From Cyanobacterium sp. Dongsha4 (GTDB lineage: Bacteria > Cyanobacteriota > Cyanobacteriia > Cyanobacteriales > Cyanobacteriaceae), in assembly GCF_036345015.1 (NCBI RefSeq), contig NZ_CP084098.1, positions 2,183,326 through 2,247,325 on the forward strand: a DNA stretch of 64,000 bases, written 5' to 3'. The translations under genes and the position numbers were made by a program. This document shows positions 46,659 through 55,173 of this stretch, one piece after another. Below the pieces are notes generated by a model that did no database searches, had not been told where the DNA came from, and worked only from the letters and a program-made list of their open reading frames with translations. Positions within the stretch are counted from its first letter, which is position 1. Every line of letters starts with the position of its first letter.

Positions 46659-47689
46659 CTCAAATTTATAGTGCTTTTACTTTATTTACCAGTTTATTAG
46701 TTGAGGCGATGCCCTTTTTATTAATGGGGGTGTTATTATCTAGTAGTTTAATTCTTTTTTTTGATGAAGGTAATTTAATTAAAAGAATCCCCAATCATCC
46801 TTTTTTAGGTTCAATAATTGGCAGTTTATTCGGTTTTTTCTTTCCTGTATGCGAATGTGGAAATATTCCCGTTGCCCGTCGTTTACTATTGCAGGGCTTA
46901 CCTACTTCTGTAGCAATTTCCTTCCTTCTTGCCGCCCCTACCATTAATCCTATCGTTTTATGGTCAACTTATGTCGCTTTTAGAGGACAACCTGAAGTTT
47001 TTTGGTTAAGGATCATCTTTTCTTTGACTATCGCCATTGCAGTGGGTTGTATTTTTAGTTTACAAAAAGATCCTCGACCCCTGTTAAAACCTTTACTAGC
47101 AAAGCGTTTGACTGCTATTTTTGAGCAAATGGAAGCAAAAAAATCCCTTCAGACATCTTCCTCTCAACCAGAATACAGTCTTTTACAATCTGGTAGCTTT
47201 CTTCTTTCTCCTCAAGGGCAGACAGTCAAAATGGATCAAACTTTGTTAAAGTCTCCGGTTAATCCTAAAAATCAAGTTAGTAAGTCTTACAAGTGGAATT
47301 TATTTATTAGCAATGTTACGAACGAACTTAGAGAATTGGGTGGTGTGTTAATATTAGGAAGTGCGATCGCAGCTTCGATACAAGTTTTTGTCCCCAGAGA
47401 GATTATTTTAAATTTAGGACAAGATACCATCACTTCTATTATCTCAATGATGATTTTAGCCGCAGTTGTCTCTATTTGTTCGACGGTTGACTCATTTTTT
47501 GTTTTATCTTTTGCCTCCACTTTTACCACCGCTTCTTTAGTTGCATTTCTGGTTTTTGGACCTATGATTGATATAAAAGCGATCGGCTTAATGTTATCTA
47601 TTTTTAAACCAAGAATGATTATTTATTTAATGGTAATCGTTGCTCAGTTAACTTTTATATTAACCCTTTCCTATAACTATTTATTCTAA
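46655..47689 (+). CDS. DUF318/UPF0718-type permease
   Basis: A 344-residue membrane permease of the DUF318 (PF03773) family, distantly related to arsenite and metal permeases. Helices are visible in two groups of about four, separated by a charged loop near 140-210. The family-typical PVCECGNIPVARRLLLQGLPTSVAISFLLAAPTINP segment, with the paired Cys in CECG, is present. The next gene, 17 bases downstream, is the DUF1980-like partner that accompanies such permeases in many bacteria. In several genomes the pair is linked to zinc or other metal stress, but the substrate is not settled. Confidence 0.88.
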   Translation: MTQIYSAFTLFTSLLVEAMPFLLMGVLLSSSLILFFDEGNLIKRIPNHPFLGSIIGSLFGFFFPVCECGNIPVARRLLLQGLPTSVAISFLLAAPTINPIVLWSTYVAFRGQPEVFWLRIIFSLTIAIAVGCIFSLQKDPRPLLKPLLAKRLTAIFEQMEAKKSLQTSSSQPEYSLLQSGSFLLSPQGQTVKMDQTLLKSPVNPKNQVSKSYKWNLFISNVTNELRELGGVLILGSAIAASIQVFVPREIILNLGQDTITSIISMMILAAVVSICSTVDSFFVLSFASTFTTASLVAFLVFGPMIDIKAIGLMLSIFKPRMIIYLMVIVAQLTFILTLSYNYLF

Positions 47690-47706
47690 TTTTTATTATC
47701 AAAACC

Positions 47707-48516
47707 ATGATTAACAACCTAATAAATAATAAAAAACAATGGTTTAATATTATAGATATAATAGCTATTTTTTCTTGGTCAATATTATTGTTCAAATATT
47801 GGGTAACAGGACAGCTTTATTTATTAATTCATCCTAATTATTTCTTATTAGTACTTATTAGCAGTATTGTTTTATTATTACTAGCTATAGCGAAGATATA
47901 TCAAGTTTTTATTTATCATCAAAAAAATCCTAATTTTGAACAATTAGCAAATAGTCAACATAGCAACTTACTACCTAAAGGATGGGGAAGTAGCCTATTG
48001 ATAGCTGTTGCGGTTTTAGGTTTAATTATCAATCCAATGGTTTTAAATAGCCAAACTGCAATGCAAAGAGGCGTAACAGACACCTTACCTCCCACAACCC
48101 TACAAACTCAATCTTTTCTCAATCAAATTCCCCCTGAAAAACGCTCTTTGATAGAATGGGTTAGAACCTTGAATGTATATCCTGAGCCAGATAATTATAT
48201 AGGGCAACCTGCCAACATAACAGGATTCGTGGTACATTTAGATCATCTTCCTGAAAACTATATCTATCTTTCTCGCTTTGTTTTGACTTGTTGTGCAGTG
48301 GATGCCTACCCCGTGGGGATTTTGGTAGAATTACCTGATTCTCGCAACGAATTTCCTCCCGATAGTTGGTTAGAAGTTCAAGGTTTGATGAATACAGTTA
48401 CCCTACCAGCTTTAGAAGTCAGCGAAAATAAATTAATCAGGGAAAAAAGACAATTAGTGTTACAGGCACAGATGGTGAAAACGATTCCGACTCCCTCTAA
48501 TCCTTATGCTTATTAG
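47707..48516 (+). CDS. TIGR03943/DUF1980 permease-associated protein
   Basis: A 269-residue membrane-anchored protein of the TIGR03943 family, the regular partner of DUF318 permeases. It has N-terminal hydrophobic helices (about residues 18-35, 40-65 and 95-112), then an extracytoplasmic domain with NITGFVVHL, FVLTCCAVDAYPVGILVE and a QGLMNTVTLPALEVS segment. The CC pair is conserved in the family. It is cotranscribed with the permease gene. Role in transport is inferred from this association. Confidence 0.88.
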   Translation: MINNLINNKKQWFNIIDIIAIFSWSILLFKYWVTGQLYLLIHPNYFLLVLISSIVLLLLAIAKIYQVFIYHQKNPNFEQLANSQHSNLLPKGWGSSLLIAVAVLGLIINPMVLNSQTAMQRGVTDTLPPTTLQTQSFLNQIPPEKRSLIEWVRTLNVYPEPDNYIGQPANITGFVVHLDHLPENYIYLSRFVLTCCAVDAYPVGILVELPDSRNEFPPDSWLEVQGLMNTVTLPALEVSENKLIREKRQLVLQAQMVKTIPTPSNPYAY

Positions 48517-48766
48517 TGTGTTGATAACCTGAGTGCAATATAACATTGTCGGCTAAGTTTGGCAATAGGAAAAACCCCTCTGTATCTTGCATTTTAAGGG
48601 AAGAAAGGCAATAGGCAATAGTATTTATAATTTACATAAACTACGCTTACATTGATTTTAAATACATTTTTTTTTAATTTAATGGGCTTTGTTGAATTAA
48701 GCTATTATTTCCAGTTTAGAATCGAGATTTTTAGGATAGAATTGTCGAAAACAATACTAGAAAACC
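48517..48766. repeat. short copy of the 16.25-kb repeat
   Basis: Spacer holding the simple form of the repeat seen at 16250-16536: left arm 48541-48586 (TAACATTGTCGGCTAAG...CCCCTCTGTATCT) and right arm 48606-48645 (AAAGGCAATAGGC...CATAAACTAC), with about 20 bases between. Comparison with the longer copy suggests the latter gained about 200 bases. The remaining 120 bases carry the promoter of the MBL gene. A 65-codon frame here is not convincing. Confidence 0.6.
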
Positions 48767-50206
48767 ATGAAAATAGATTTAATAGGTCATGCTTCCCTCT
48801 TTGTCGAAACGGAAGATTGTCGGGTATTAATGGATCCTGTTTTTTTTGATCCTTTTTGTGAAGGTTTGAACGAATCTTGTCCAAAACGAGTGGTTTTCCC
48901 TGAAAAAATACCCGGTTTTGATTTTTTGGTCATTTCTCACCAACATTTAGATCATTTTGACATTCGCACCCTCGCTTCTTTACCGAAAAATGTCGATGTT
49001 TTAATTCCTCAAGATAAATTGATTGCTGAAAGTCTTGTTCAATTAGGATATAAGTCTATTTATCCTCTCAGGGAATTTGATAAAGTCAGGATTGGTTCAA
49101 CTGTATTGATGACTACTCGTTCTGAGGTTCGAGTGCCTGAATTTGGCATGGTATTTGCTGATTCTTCTGGGGTTTTTTGGAATACTGTTGATACTTATTT
49201 TGCTCCTCCTACTATCCAAAGAGTCAAGAAGGATTATCCCCACATTGATTTTTTATTGAGTGTTTGGCACATTAGTATGGAAGGGAAATATCAATATAAT
49301 CAAAGTCTCTCTTTTCCCTTTGGTTTATACGGAGAATTATTCCATTTAATTAGTTTAATTGAACCAAATGCGATCGCACCGGGGGCAAATGGATTTAAGT
49401 ATATTAATCAATCATCATGGCAAAACCGCATTGTATTTCCCGTTACCAGAGAAAGATTTTGTCGAGATTTAGAAACTGCTTTTCCTGAATTGAAAGAAAA
49501 TATTTACACCCTTGATCCCGGTGACGTTTTTACTATTGATCAAGGAAAATATAGCTATAATCGTGGTCAGAGTGAATATGCACAAATGATTTTAGATGAT
49601 CGGGAATGCTTAGAATTTTCCCCTGTTAATGTGGAAAAAAACTTACTTGACGGCAACCCCGAAAATTATGATTTATCGAAAATGAAATCTCACATAGCCG
49701 AAGAAATTGAGATCAATTTGCTGAATTTTATTACAGAATATCAGGATTTAATCTTTAAAGAACATTGTCGATGGTCTGTTATTTATCAATTAGAGGTTAT
49801 TTTTCCCGATGGTTCACAAAAATGGTTTATAGACTTTTCCCAAGATAAAATTAAAGTTGAACAAGGAAGAAATGCGATCGCAAATTTGTTTAGTTACATC
49901 ACCGCCTCTAGTTTATTTAGCCTAATAGAGAAAAAGCGAGATTGGGATTACCTTCTGTGTAGTGGAGAATATAGAACCTTTCAAAAAGTTTATGCAATCA
50001 ATAAATTGGGAATCATTCCCGCCGATGCCTCCCTATTAAAAGACCCCCTTGAATTAAGACTATCTTCTCAGTATGTACAAGGTAACAACATAAAACTAGA
50101 AATTGCGAAATGGGGTAATATATCTCAAGACAATCTTGATACAGAAGAAAATATTAATCCAATGTTAAGAATAGGGAATCTTTTGATCAAAAAAAGAAAC
50201 AAATAA
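48767..50206 (+). CDS. MBL-fold hydrolase with unknown C-terminal domain
   Basis: A 479-residue protein. Residues 1-250 form a metallo-beta-lactamase fold of the UlaG-like kind: MKIDLIGHASLFVET at the start, HQHLDH (the HxHxDH metal motif) at about residues 59-64, and a further His in VWHISMEG. The region from about 300 on is a second domain I cannot name; its VIYQLEVIFPDGSQKWFIDF stretch resembles SCP2-like lipid-binding folds, which is only an impression. Metal-dependent hydrolysis of an ester, amide or phosphodiester is likely. It is the nearest gene upstream of the STAND NTPase. Confidence 0.8.
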   Translation: MKIDLIGHASLFVETEDCRVLMDPVFFDPFCEGLNESCPKRVVFPEKIPGFDFLVISHQHLDHFDIRTLASLPKNVDVLIPQDKLIAESLVQLGYKSIYPLREFDKVRIGSTVLMTTRSEVRVPEFGMVFADSSGVFWNTVDTYFAPPTIQRVKKDYPHIDFLLSVWHISMEGKYQYNQSLSFPFGLYGELFHLISLIEPNAIAPGANGFKYINQSSWQNRIVFPVTRERFCRDLETAFPELKENIYTLDPGDVFTIDQGKYSYNRGQSEYAQMILDDRECLEFSPVNVEKNLLDGNPENYDLSKMKSHIAEEIEINLLNFITEYQDLIFKEHCRWSVIYQLEVIFPDGSQKWFIDFSQDKIKVEQGRNAIANLFSYITASSLFSLIEKKRDWDYLLCSGEYRTFQKVYAINKLGIIPADASLLKDPLELRLSSQYVQGNNIKLEIAKWGNISQDNLDTEENINPMLRIGNLLIKKRNK

Positions 50207-50687
50207 AGCCATCTAACATCCCTTCGACACACAAAAAACTATTATCAAACTTAAAAACTTTTTTCAGAAATATTATTTCATTAAGATTATTTAAGTCTTA
50301 TCAGTTTTATATTTTATGAAAAATTAGTAAATAAAAGCTATTTTCACCAAATACTATCATTTTCACCTTAAAAAATGTTCTTGTTTTTTTTATCTTTCTT
50401 TTACTTCAAAAAATATTAAAAAGCTCAAATAATCAACCAACAAAAATAATAATTTTCCATTTCTCATTTCTCCTAGCCGATATTGGTACTTATTTTTAAA
50501 CTTATATTCACAAAACCTAGCTATAATAATTGATATTATTTAAGAGCGAAACATAATTGTTTTTGACTCTTTTTGATTAAAAACTAATTAACTACTTATT
50601 AAAAGATTTTAAAGTTAAATATAAAATTGTCAAATCAGCACTAAAATCAAAAGACAAACTTTTGAGATTTTTTGTCACACAAAACCC
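50207..50687. other. 481-base AT-rich spacer upstream of STAND gene
   Basis: Unusually AT-rich non-coding spacer, with poly-T and poly-A tracts and no dispersed repeats of the families found elsewhere. No ORF with a ribosome-binding site is visible on either strand. It must contain the STAND gene's promoter; TATAAT-like boxes occur at several places, so none can be singled out. The lack of repeats and the extreme base composition make it different from the other long spacers in the window. Confidence 0.45.
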
Positions 50688-53600
50688 ATGGATGTAGAAC
50701 AAATAATTCAGTTAGTAGATGACCAAGTTTATATTAAAAGTGGACACTATCTAAGTGATCTACAAAAGCAGTTATTGTTAATATCCTTATCTGAACCTCG
50801 TAAGCGCTATGAAGAAATAGCCCAATCTTGCGGTTATTCCGTTAGTTATCTCAAAAGAGACGCAGGACCAAAACTCTGGCAATTGTTATCAGACATTTGC
50901 GAAGAAAAGGTTAAAAAAACCAACTTTCGCACCATCTTAGAAAAAAAAATTAAAATCCTAGAACAAAAAAAACTCGATCATAATCTCAACTTATCTTTTT
51001 CTCCTCAATCTCCAGAAGTGATTGGTAATAATGTCGATAATGTCAAGGAAAATATTAACTATTGTTACAATACTCAAAAAGATTGGGGTACTGCCCCAGA
51101 TGTAAGTTATTTTGTTGGCAGAGAATCCGAATTAACTCAACTACAAACATGGATTGTTCAAGATAAATGCCGTTGTGTGGGTGTTGTGGGCATGGGAGGC
51201 ATGGGAAAAACTTATCTGAGTGTTAAGTTAGGGGAAAATATAGAGCATGACTTTGAATATGTTATTTGGAGGTCTTTAAGTAATGCAACTTTGCTTAGTG
51301 ATTTGCTTTCTGATATTTTGCAATTTTTCACTCAACAAGAAAAAGATTTAGTTATTAATATTGATGAACAAATTTCCCGTTTAATCAATTTTTGTTCTCA
51401 ACATCGCTGTTTAATTATTCTTGATAATTTAGAAACAATCCTCGCCACTGGAGTTAATTCTGGCTATTTTCAAGCAGATTTTCAAGACTATATTAAATTA
51501 TTTCAAAAATTAGGAGAATGTCGCCATAAAAGTTGTTTATTAATCACCAGTCGAGAAAAAATTAAGGAAATGGTTTTGATGTGCGGTGATACTTTACCTG
51601 TTCGTTGTTTTAACTTAGGAGGTTTAAATACTCAAGCAGGTTTAGAAATTCTTAAAATTAAAGGTTGTTATTGGTCTAATTATGCTCAAGCAAATCAACT
51701 AATTGAAAACTATAATGGTAATCCTCTCACATTGAAAATTTTAGGAGCAACAATTAAAGAATTATTTGATGGTTCTTTATCTGAGTTTATTAAAAATAAA
51801 ATTTTTATTTTCGATGAAATAATTTGTCTTTTAGAAGAACATTTCCAACGGTTGTCGGACTTAGGAAAAAAAATTCTCTATTGGTTAGCCATTAATATTG
51901 ACGAAGTTACTACCAATGATTTGGAAAGGGATATTTACCCCAAAATCTCTCGTTTACATCTAATTACAGCAATTAAATCATTGATGGGGCGTTCTTTAAT
52001 TGAATGTCATGATAATCGATTTTCTTTGCAACCAGTGGTAAAAGAATATTTAATTAATAAGTTAATTCAGGAAATTATCAACGAAATAATCACAGAAGAA
52101 TTAGATTTATTTAATCATTATGCTCTCTTAAAAACAGATATAAAAGAACATACTAGAAAATCTCAGGTAAATTTTATTGTTAGACCTTTATTAGATAAAT
52201 TAATTATTATTTTTAAGAATCAGTATTATTTAGAAAGTAAATTAAACAAAATTGTACGAAAATTGCAAGAAGAAAATCTCACAGGCTCAGGCTATGCCGT
52301 GGGTAATATTCTTAATTTATTGTGTGAATTAAATACAGATTTAAGCGGATGGGATTTTTCTAAATTAACTATCAGACAGGCTTATCTACAAGAATGCAAA
52401 CTTCATAATGTTAATTTTGCCCATTGTGAGTTTCAACAGTCGGTTTTTCCTCAAAGGTTGAGTAATATTCTTTCGATGGTTTACAGTCCTAATGATCAAT
52501 TTTTGGTGACAGGGGATGTGAATGGGGAAATTTGTGTTTGGTCTTTACAGGAAAATCGTCTTATTTCCATTTTTAAGGGTCATGCGGGGTGGGTTCATGG
52601 GGTGGCTTTTAGCCCTGATGGTAAGTATTTAGCCAGTGGTAGTAGTGATCAAACCATTAAAATTTGGGAGGTTAGTACGGGAAAATGTTTAAATACTTTG
52701 TTTGGTCATAACCAAAGAGTCAGGTGTGTTATTTTTACTCCAGATGGTGAAAAATTGATTAGTGGTGGCAGTGATTGTTCTATTAAAATTTGGGATTTTG
52801 ACAGTGGTATTTGTTTACAAACTTTAAATGGTCATAATAGTTATGTTTGGTCGGTGGTGATTAGTCCAGATGGTAAATATTTGGCTAGTGGTAGTGAAGA
52901 TAAATTAATTAAAATTTGGCGATTAGATACGGGGGAATGTCTGCGGACTTTGAAAGGGCATACTCTTTGGATTCGCACTCTTGCTTTTAGTGGTGATGGA
53001 AAAATTTTAGCTAGTGGAGGAGGCGATCGCATCATTAAAATATGGGATTGGCAAACAGGAAAATGTTTAAAGGAACTGCATGGACACACACAAAGAATAC
53101 GCTCATTAGCATTTCATCCAGAAGATAACATTCTAGCCAGTGGAGCAGGAGATCATACAATTCGTTTATGGGATTGGCAACAGGGTACTTGTCGTAAAAC
53201 ACTTCATGGACACAATAGCAGACTAGGTGCGATCGCATTTCGGGGAGACGGACAAATTCTAGCTAGTGGAGGAGAAGATAATGCTATTAAACTTTGGGAA
53301 ACCAGCACAGGTCAATGTATCAAAACATGGCAAGGTTATGCTAGTTGGATTCAGGCAGTGACTTTTAGTCCCGACGGCAACACTTTAGCTTGTGGCAATG
53401 AAGATAAATTAATTAAATTATGGGATGTAAGTAATTTAAATACAAAAAATAATAATACACAAACATTTACCTCTCTACATGGACATAAAGGTTGGGTTTG
53501 TTCAGTGGCATTTAGTCCCGACGGTAAGATTTTAGCCAGTGCCAGTAGTGATTATAGTTTAAAAATATGGGATATGATTACAGGAAAATGCCTCAAAACA

Positions 53601-54338
53601 TTAGTAGGACATAATCGTTGGATTCGTTCAGTAGCATTTAGCCCCGACGGCAAAAAAATAGCTAGTGCCAGTGGAGACTATAGTTTAAAAATATGGGATA
53701 TAGTGACAGGAAAATGTCTCAAAACCCTACGAGGTCATCAAAGTTGGCTTTGGTCAGTAGCATTTAGTCCTGACGGCAAAATTCTTGCTAGTGGCAGTGA
53801 AGATAGAACCGTGAAAATATGGGATACTGATACGGGTAGATGTCTACATACTTTAGAAGGTCATCAAAGTTGGGTGCAGTCTGTTGTATTTAGTCCTGAT
53901 GGTGAATATATAGCCAGTGGCAGTTGTGATTATACTATTCGACTTTGGAAAGCAAAAACGGGAGAATGTGTCAAAACTTTGATCGGTCATTACAGTTGGG
54001 TTCAATCAGTAGCATTTAGTCCTGATGGAGAATATTTAGCTAGTGGTAGTTGCGATCATACTATTCGACTTTGGAGTGCCAAAACAGGAGATTTTTTAAG
54101 AATTCTTCGAGGTCATAATAGTTGGGTTTGGTCTGTTTCTTTTCATCCCAATAGTAAATATTTGGCTAGTGGCAGTCAAGATGAAACCGTCAAAATTTGG
54201 AATGTGGAAACGGGTAAATGTATTATGGCATTAAGAGGAAAACGTCCTTTCGAGGATTCTTGTTTTATAGGCATCAAAGGATTGACTATTCCAGAAATGA
54301 TTACCTTAGAAAATTTAGGGGCACAAGTAACTCTTTAA
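50688..54338 (+). CDS. STAND NTPase: HTH-NB-ARC-14xWD40
   Basis: A 1216-residue signalling NTPase. Residues 1-85 are a helical/HTH region of the type found at the N-terminus of vWA-MoxR-associated proteins (EEIAQSCGYSVSYLKRDAGPKLWQLL). NB-ARC core: P-loop GMGGMGKT at 168-175, Walker B in CLIILDNLE, sensor in LLITSRE, and GNPLTLKILG. A helical arm and a pentapeptide-like bridge (DFSKLTIRQAYLQECKLHNVNF) precede 14 WD40 repeats (about 598-1175), enough for two seven-bladed propellers. The end, IKGLTIPEMITLENLGAQ, is the usual tail of this cyanobacterial family. Such proteins oligomerise on sensing a ligand; relatives act in anti-phage defence or development. No known effector domain is attached. 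The ATG at 50688 is the only reasonable start. Confidence 0.93.
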   Translation: MDVEQIIQLVDDQVYIKSGHYLSDLQKQLLLISLSEPRKRYEEIAQSCGYSVSYLKRDAGPKLWQLLSDICEEKVKKTNFRTILEKKIKILEQKKLDHNLNLSFSPQSPEVIGNNVDNVKENINYCYNTQKDWGTAPDVSYFVGRESELTQLQTWIVQDKCRCVGVVGMGGMGKTYLSVKLGENIEHDFEYVIWRSLSNATLLSDLLSDILQFFTQQEKDLVINIDEQISRLINFCSQHRCLIILDNLETILATGVNSGYFQADFQDYIKLFQKLGECRHKSCLLITSREKIKEMVLMCGDTLPVRCFNLGGLNTQAGLEILKIKGCYWSNYAQANQLIENYNGNPLTLKILGATIKELFDGSLSEFIKNKIFIFDEIICLLEEHFQRLSDLGKKILYWLAINIDEVTTNDLERDIYPKISRLHLITAIKSLMGRSLIECHDNRFSLQPVVKEYLINKLIQEIINEIITEELDLFNHYALLKTDIKEHTRKSQVNFIVRPLLDKLIIIFKNQYYLESKLNKIVRKLQEENLTGSGYAVGNILNLLCELNTDLSGWDFSKLTIRQAYLQECKLHNVNFAHCEFQQSVFPQRLSNILSMVYSPNDQFLVTGDVNGEICVWSLQENRLISIFKGHAGWVHGVAFSPDGKYLASGSSDQTIKIWEVSTGKCLNTLFGHNQRVRCVIFTPDGEKLISGGSDCSIKIWDFDSGICLQTLNGHNSYVWSVVISPDGKYLASGSEDKLIKIWRLDTGECLRTLKGHTLWIRTLAFSGDGKILASGGGDRIIKIWDWQTGKCLKELHGHTQRIRSLAFHPEDNILASGAGDHTIRLWDWQQGTCRKTLHGHNSRLGAIAFRGDGQILASGGEDNAIKLWETSTGQCIKTWQGYASWIQAVTFSPDGNTLACGNEDKLIKLWDVSNLNTKNNNTQTFTSLHGHKGWVCSVAFSPDGKILASASSDYSLKIWDMITGKCLKTLVGHNRWIRSVAFSPDGKKIASASGDYSLKIWDIVTGKCLKTLRGHQSWLWSVAFSPDGKILASGSEDRTVKIWDTDTGRCLHTLEGHQSWVQSVVFSPDGEYIASGSCDYTIRLWKAKTGECVKTLIGHYSWVQSVAFSPDGEYLASGSCDHTIRLWSAKTGDFLRILRGHNSWVWSVSFHPNSKYLASGSQDETVKIWNVETGKCIMALRGKRPFEDSCFIGIKGLTIPEMITLENLGAQVTL

Positions 54339-54340
54339 GT

Positions 54341-54375
54341 ACCTCAGTTCGGTTTAAGAATATCGGATAAGGTTA
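54341..54375 (+). repeat. CCTCAGTTCGG dispersed repeat
   Basis: A + strand copy of the ACCTCAGTTCGGTTTAAGAA repeat, continuing TATCGGATAAGGTTA, directly after the STAND gene's stop. It is followed by GAGTTCGGAGTTCGG heptamer runs and TTTTTAATTCTTAATTC, the same order as at 24934-25085. The tail of the spacer (GATGAAAATTTATCCCGAAC, then TCAGGTTA) is a further inverted relative. Confidence 0.7.
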
Positions 54376-54486
54376 AGAGTTCGGAGTTCGGAGTTCGGGG
54401 TTTTTAATTCTTAATTCTTAACTATTTACCTTTGCCCTTTTCTCATCACTCATAGATGAAAATTTATCCCGAACTCAGGTTACATA

Positions 54487-55071
54487 TTACTTCGACTCAA
54501 AATATAACTTTGATTTTAAAGGATCTGGAATCATGGTTTTATCACCTTCCTGCCAATCAACGGGACAAACTTCATTATCATGGGAGTGAACGTGTTGAAT
54601 GGCTTTTAAATTTCTCAACGTCTCATCTACACTCCGTCCACAAGAAAGATTATTAATAGTAATTTGTTGTATATTACCCTCCGTATCAATAATAAATAAT
54701 CCTCTAGCGGCAACCCCTGCATTTTCATCTAAAACCTCATAGGCTTTACTAATTTCTTTAGATAAATCAGAGATTAAAGGATAATTAATGTCACCTATTC
54801 CTCCTTGTTTTCTTTCTGTTTGAATCCATGCTAAATGAGCAAATTCACTATCAACAGAAACCCCTAAAATTTCAGTATTTAAACTGCTAAATTCTTCGTA
54901 ACGCTCACTAAAAGCAATAATTTCTGTAGGGCAAACAAAGGTAAAATCAAGGGGATAAAAGAATAAAATTACATACTTTCCAAGATAATCAGATAGTTTA
55001 ACTACTTTAAATTCCTGATCAATAACGGCAGTTGCTGTAAATTCTGGTGCTTTTTGTCCTATTTTTAACAT
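54487..55071 (-). CDS. 2-Cys peroxiredoxin
   Basis: Thiol peroxidase that reduces H2O2 and organic peroxides, using thioredoxin-type donors. The peroxidatic Cys is in FTFVCPTEI; the resolving Cys is in [12 protein letters not shown] near the C-terminus; [12 protein letters not shown] is also typical. The 194-residue length fits the 2-Cys class of cyanobacteria and chloroplasts. A GGLG and YF-like C-terminal region associated with overoxidation sensitivity is only partly visible ([10 protein letters not shown]). It is cytosolic and monocistronic. Confidence 0.94.
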   Translation of the reverse strand: MLKIGQKAPEFTATAVIDQEFKVVKLSDYLGKYVILFFYPLDFTFVCPTEIIAFSERYEEFSSLNTEILGVSVDSEFAHLAWIQTERKQGGIGDINYPLISDLSKEISKAYEVLDENAGVAARGLFIIDTEGNIQQITINNLSCGRSVDETLRNLKAIQHVHSHDNEVCPVDWQEGDKTMIPDPLKSKLYFESK

Positions 55072-55113
55072 CTTTTATAGGTATTTTTATACATTAATAA
55101 TATTTAGAAAAAC

Positions 55114-55130
55114 ACAGGCAAGATACCTGT
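55114..55130 (-). terminator. likely terminator after mgdA-like gene
   Basis: On the minus strand, ACAGG-TATCTTG-CCTGT forms a five-base-pair hairpin followed by GTTTTTC. It lies about 45 bases after the stop of the glycosyltransferase gene and before the peroxiredoxin start, in the right place for a rho-independent terminator. The stem is short. Confidence 0.5.
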
Positions 55131-55173
55131 TTAACTGCTAATTTTTTATTTTTATTCTTCATTTTTTCCATGA

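Noticed and set aside
48652-48849. 65-codon plus-strand ORF before the MBL gene
   Set aside because: It overlaps the MBL gene start in another frame and has spacer-like composition.
52841-53238. Minus-strand ORFs inside the WD40 region
   Set aside because: Shadow frames created by the repeated WD40 coding sequence.
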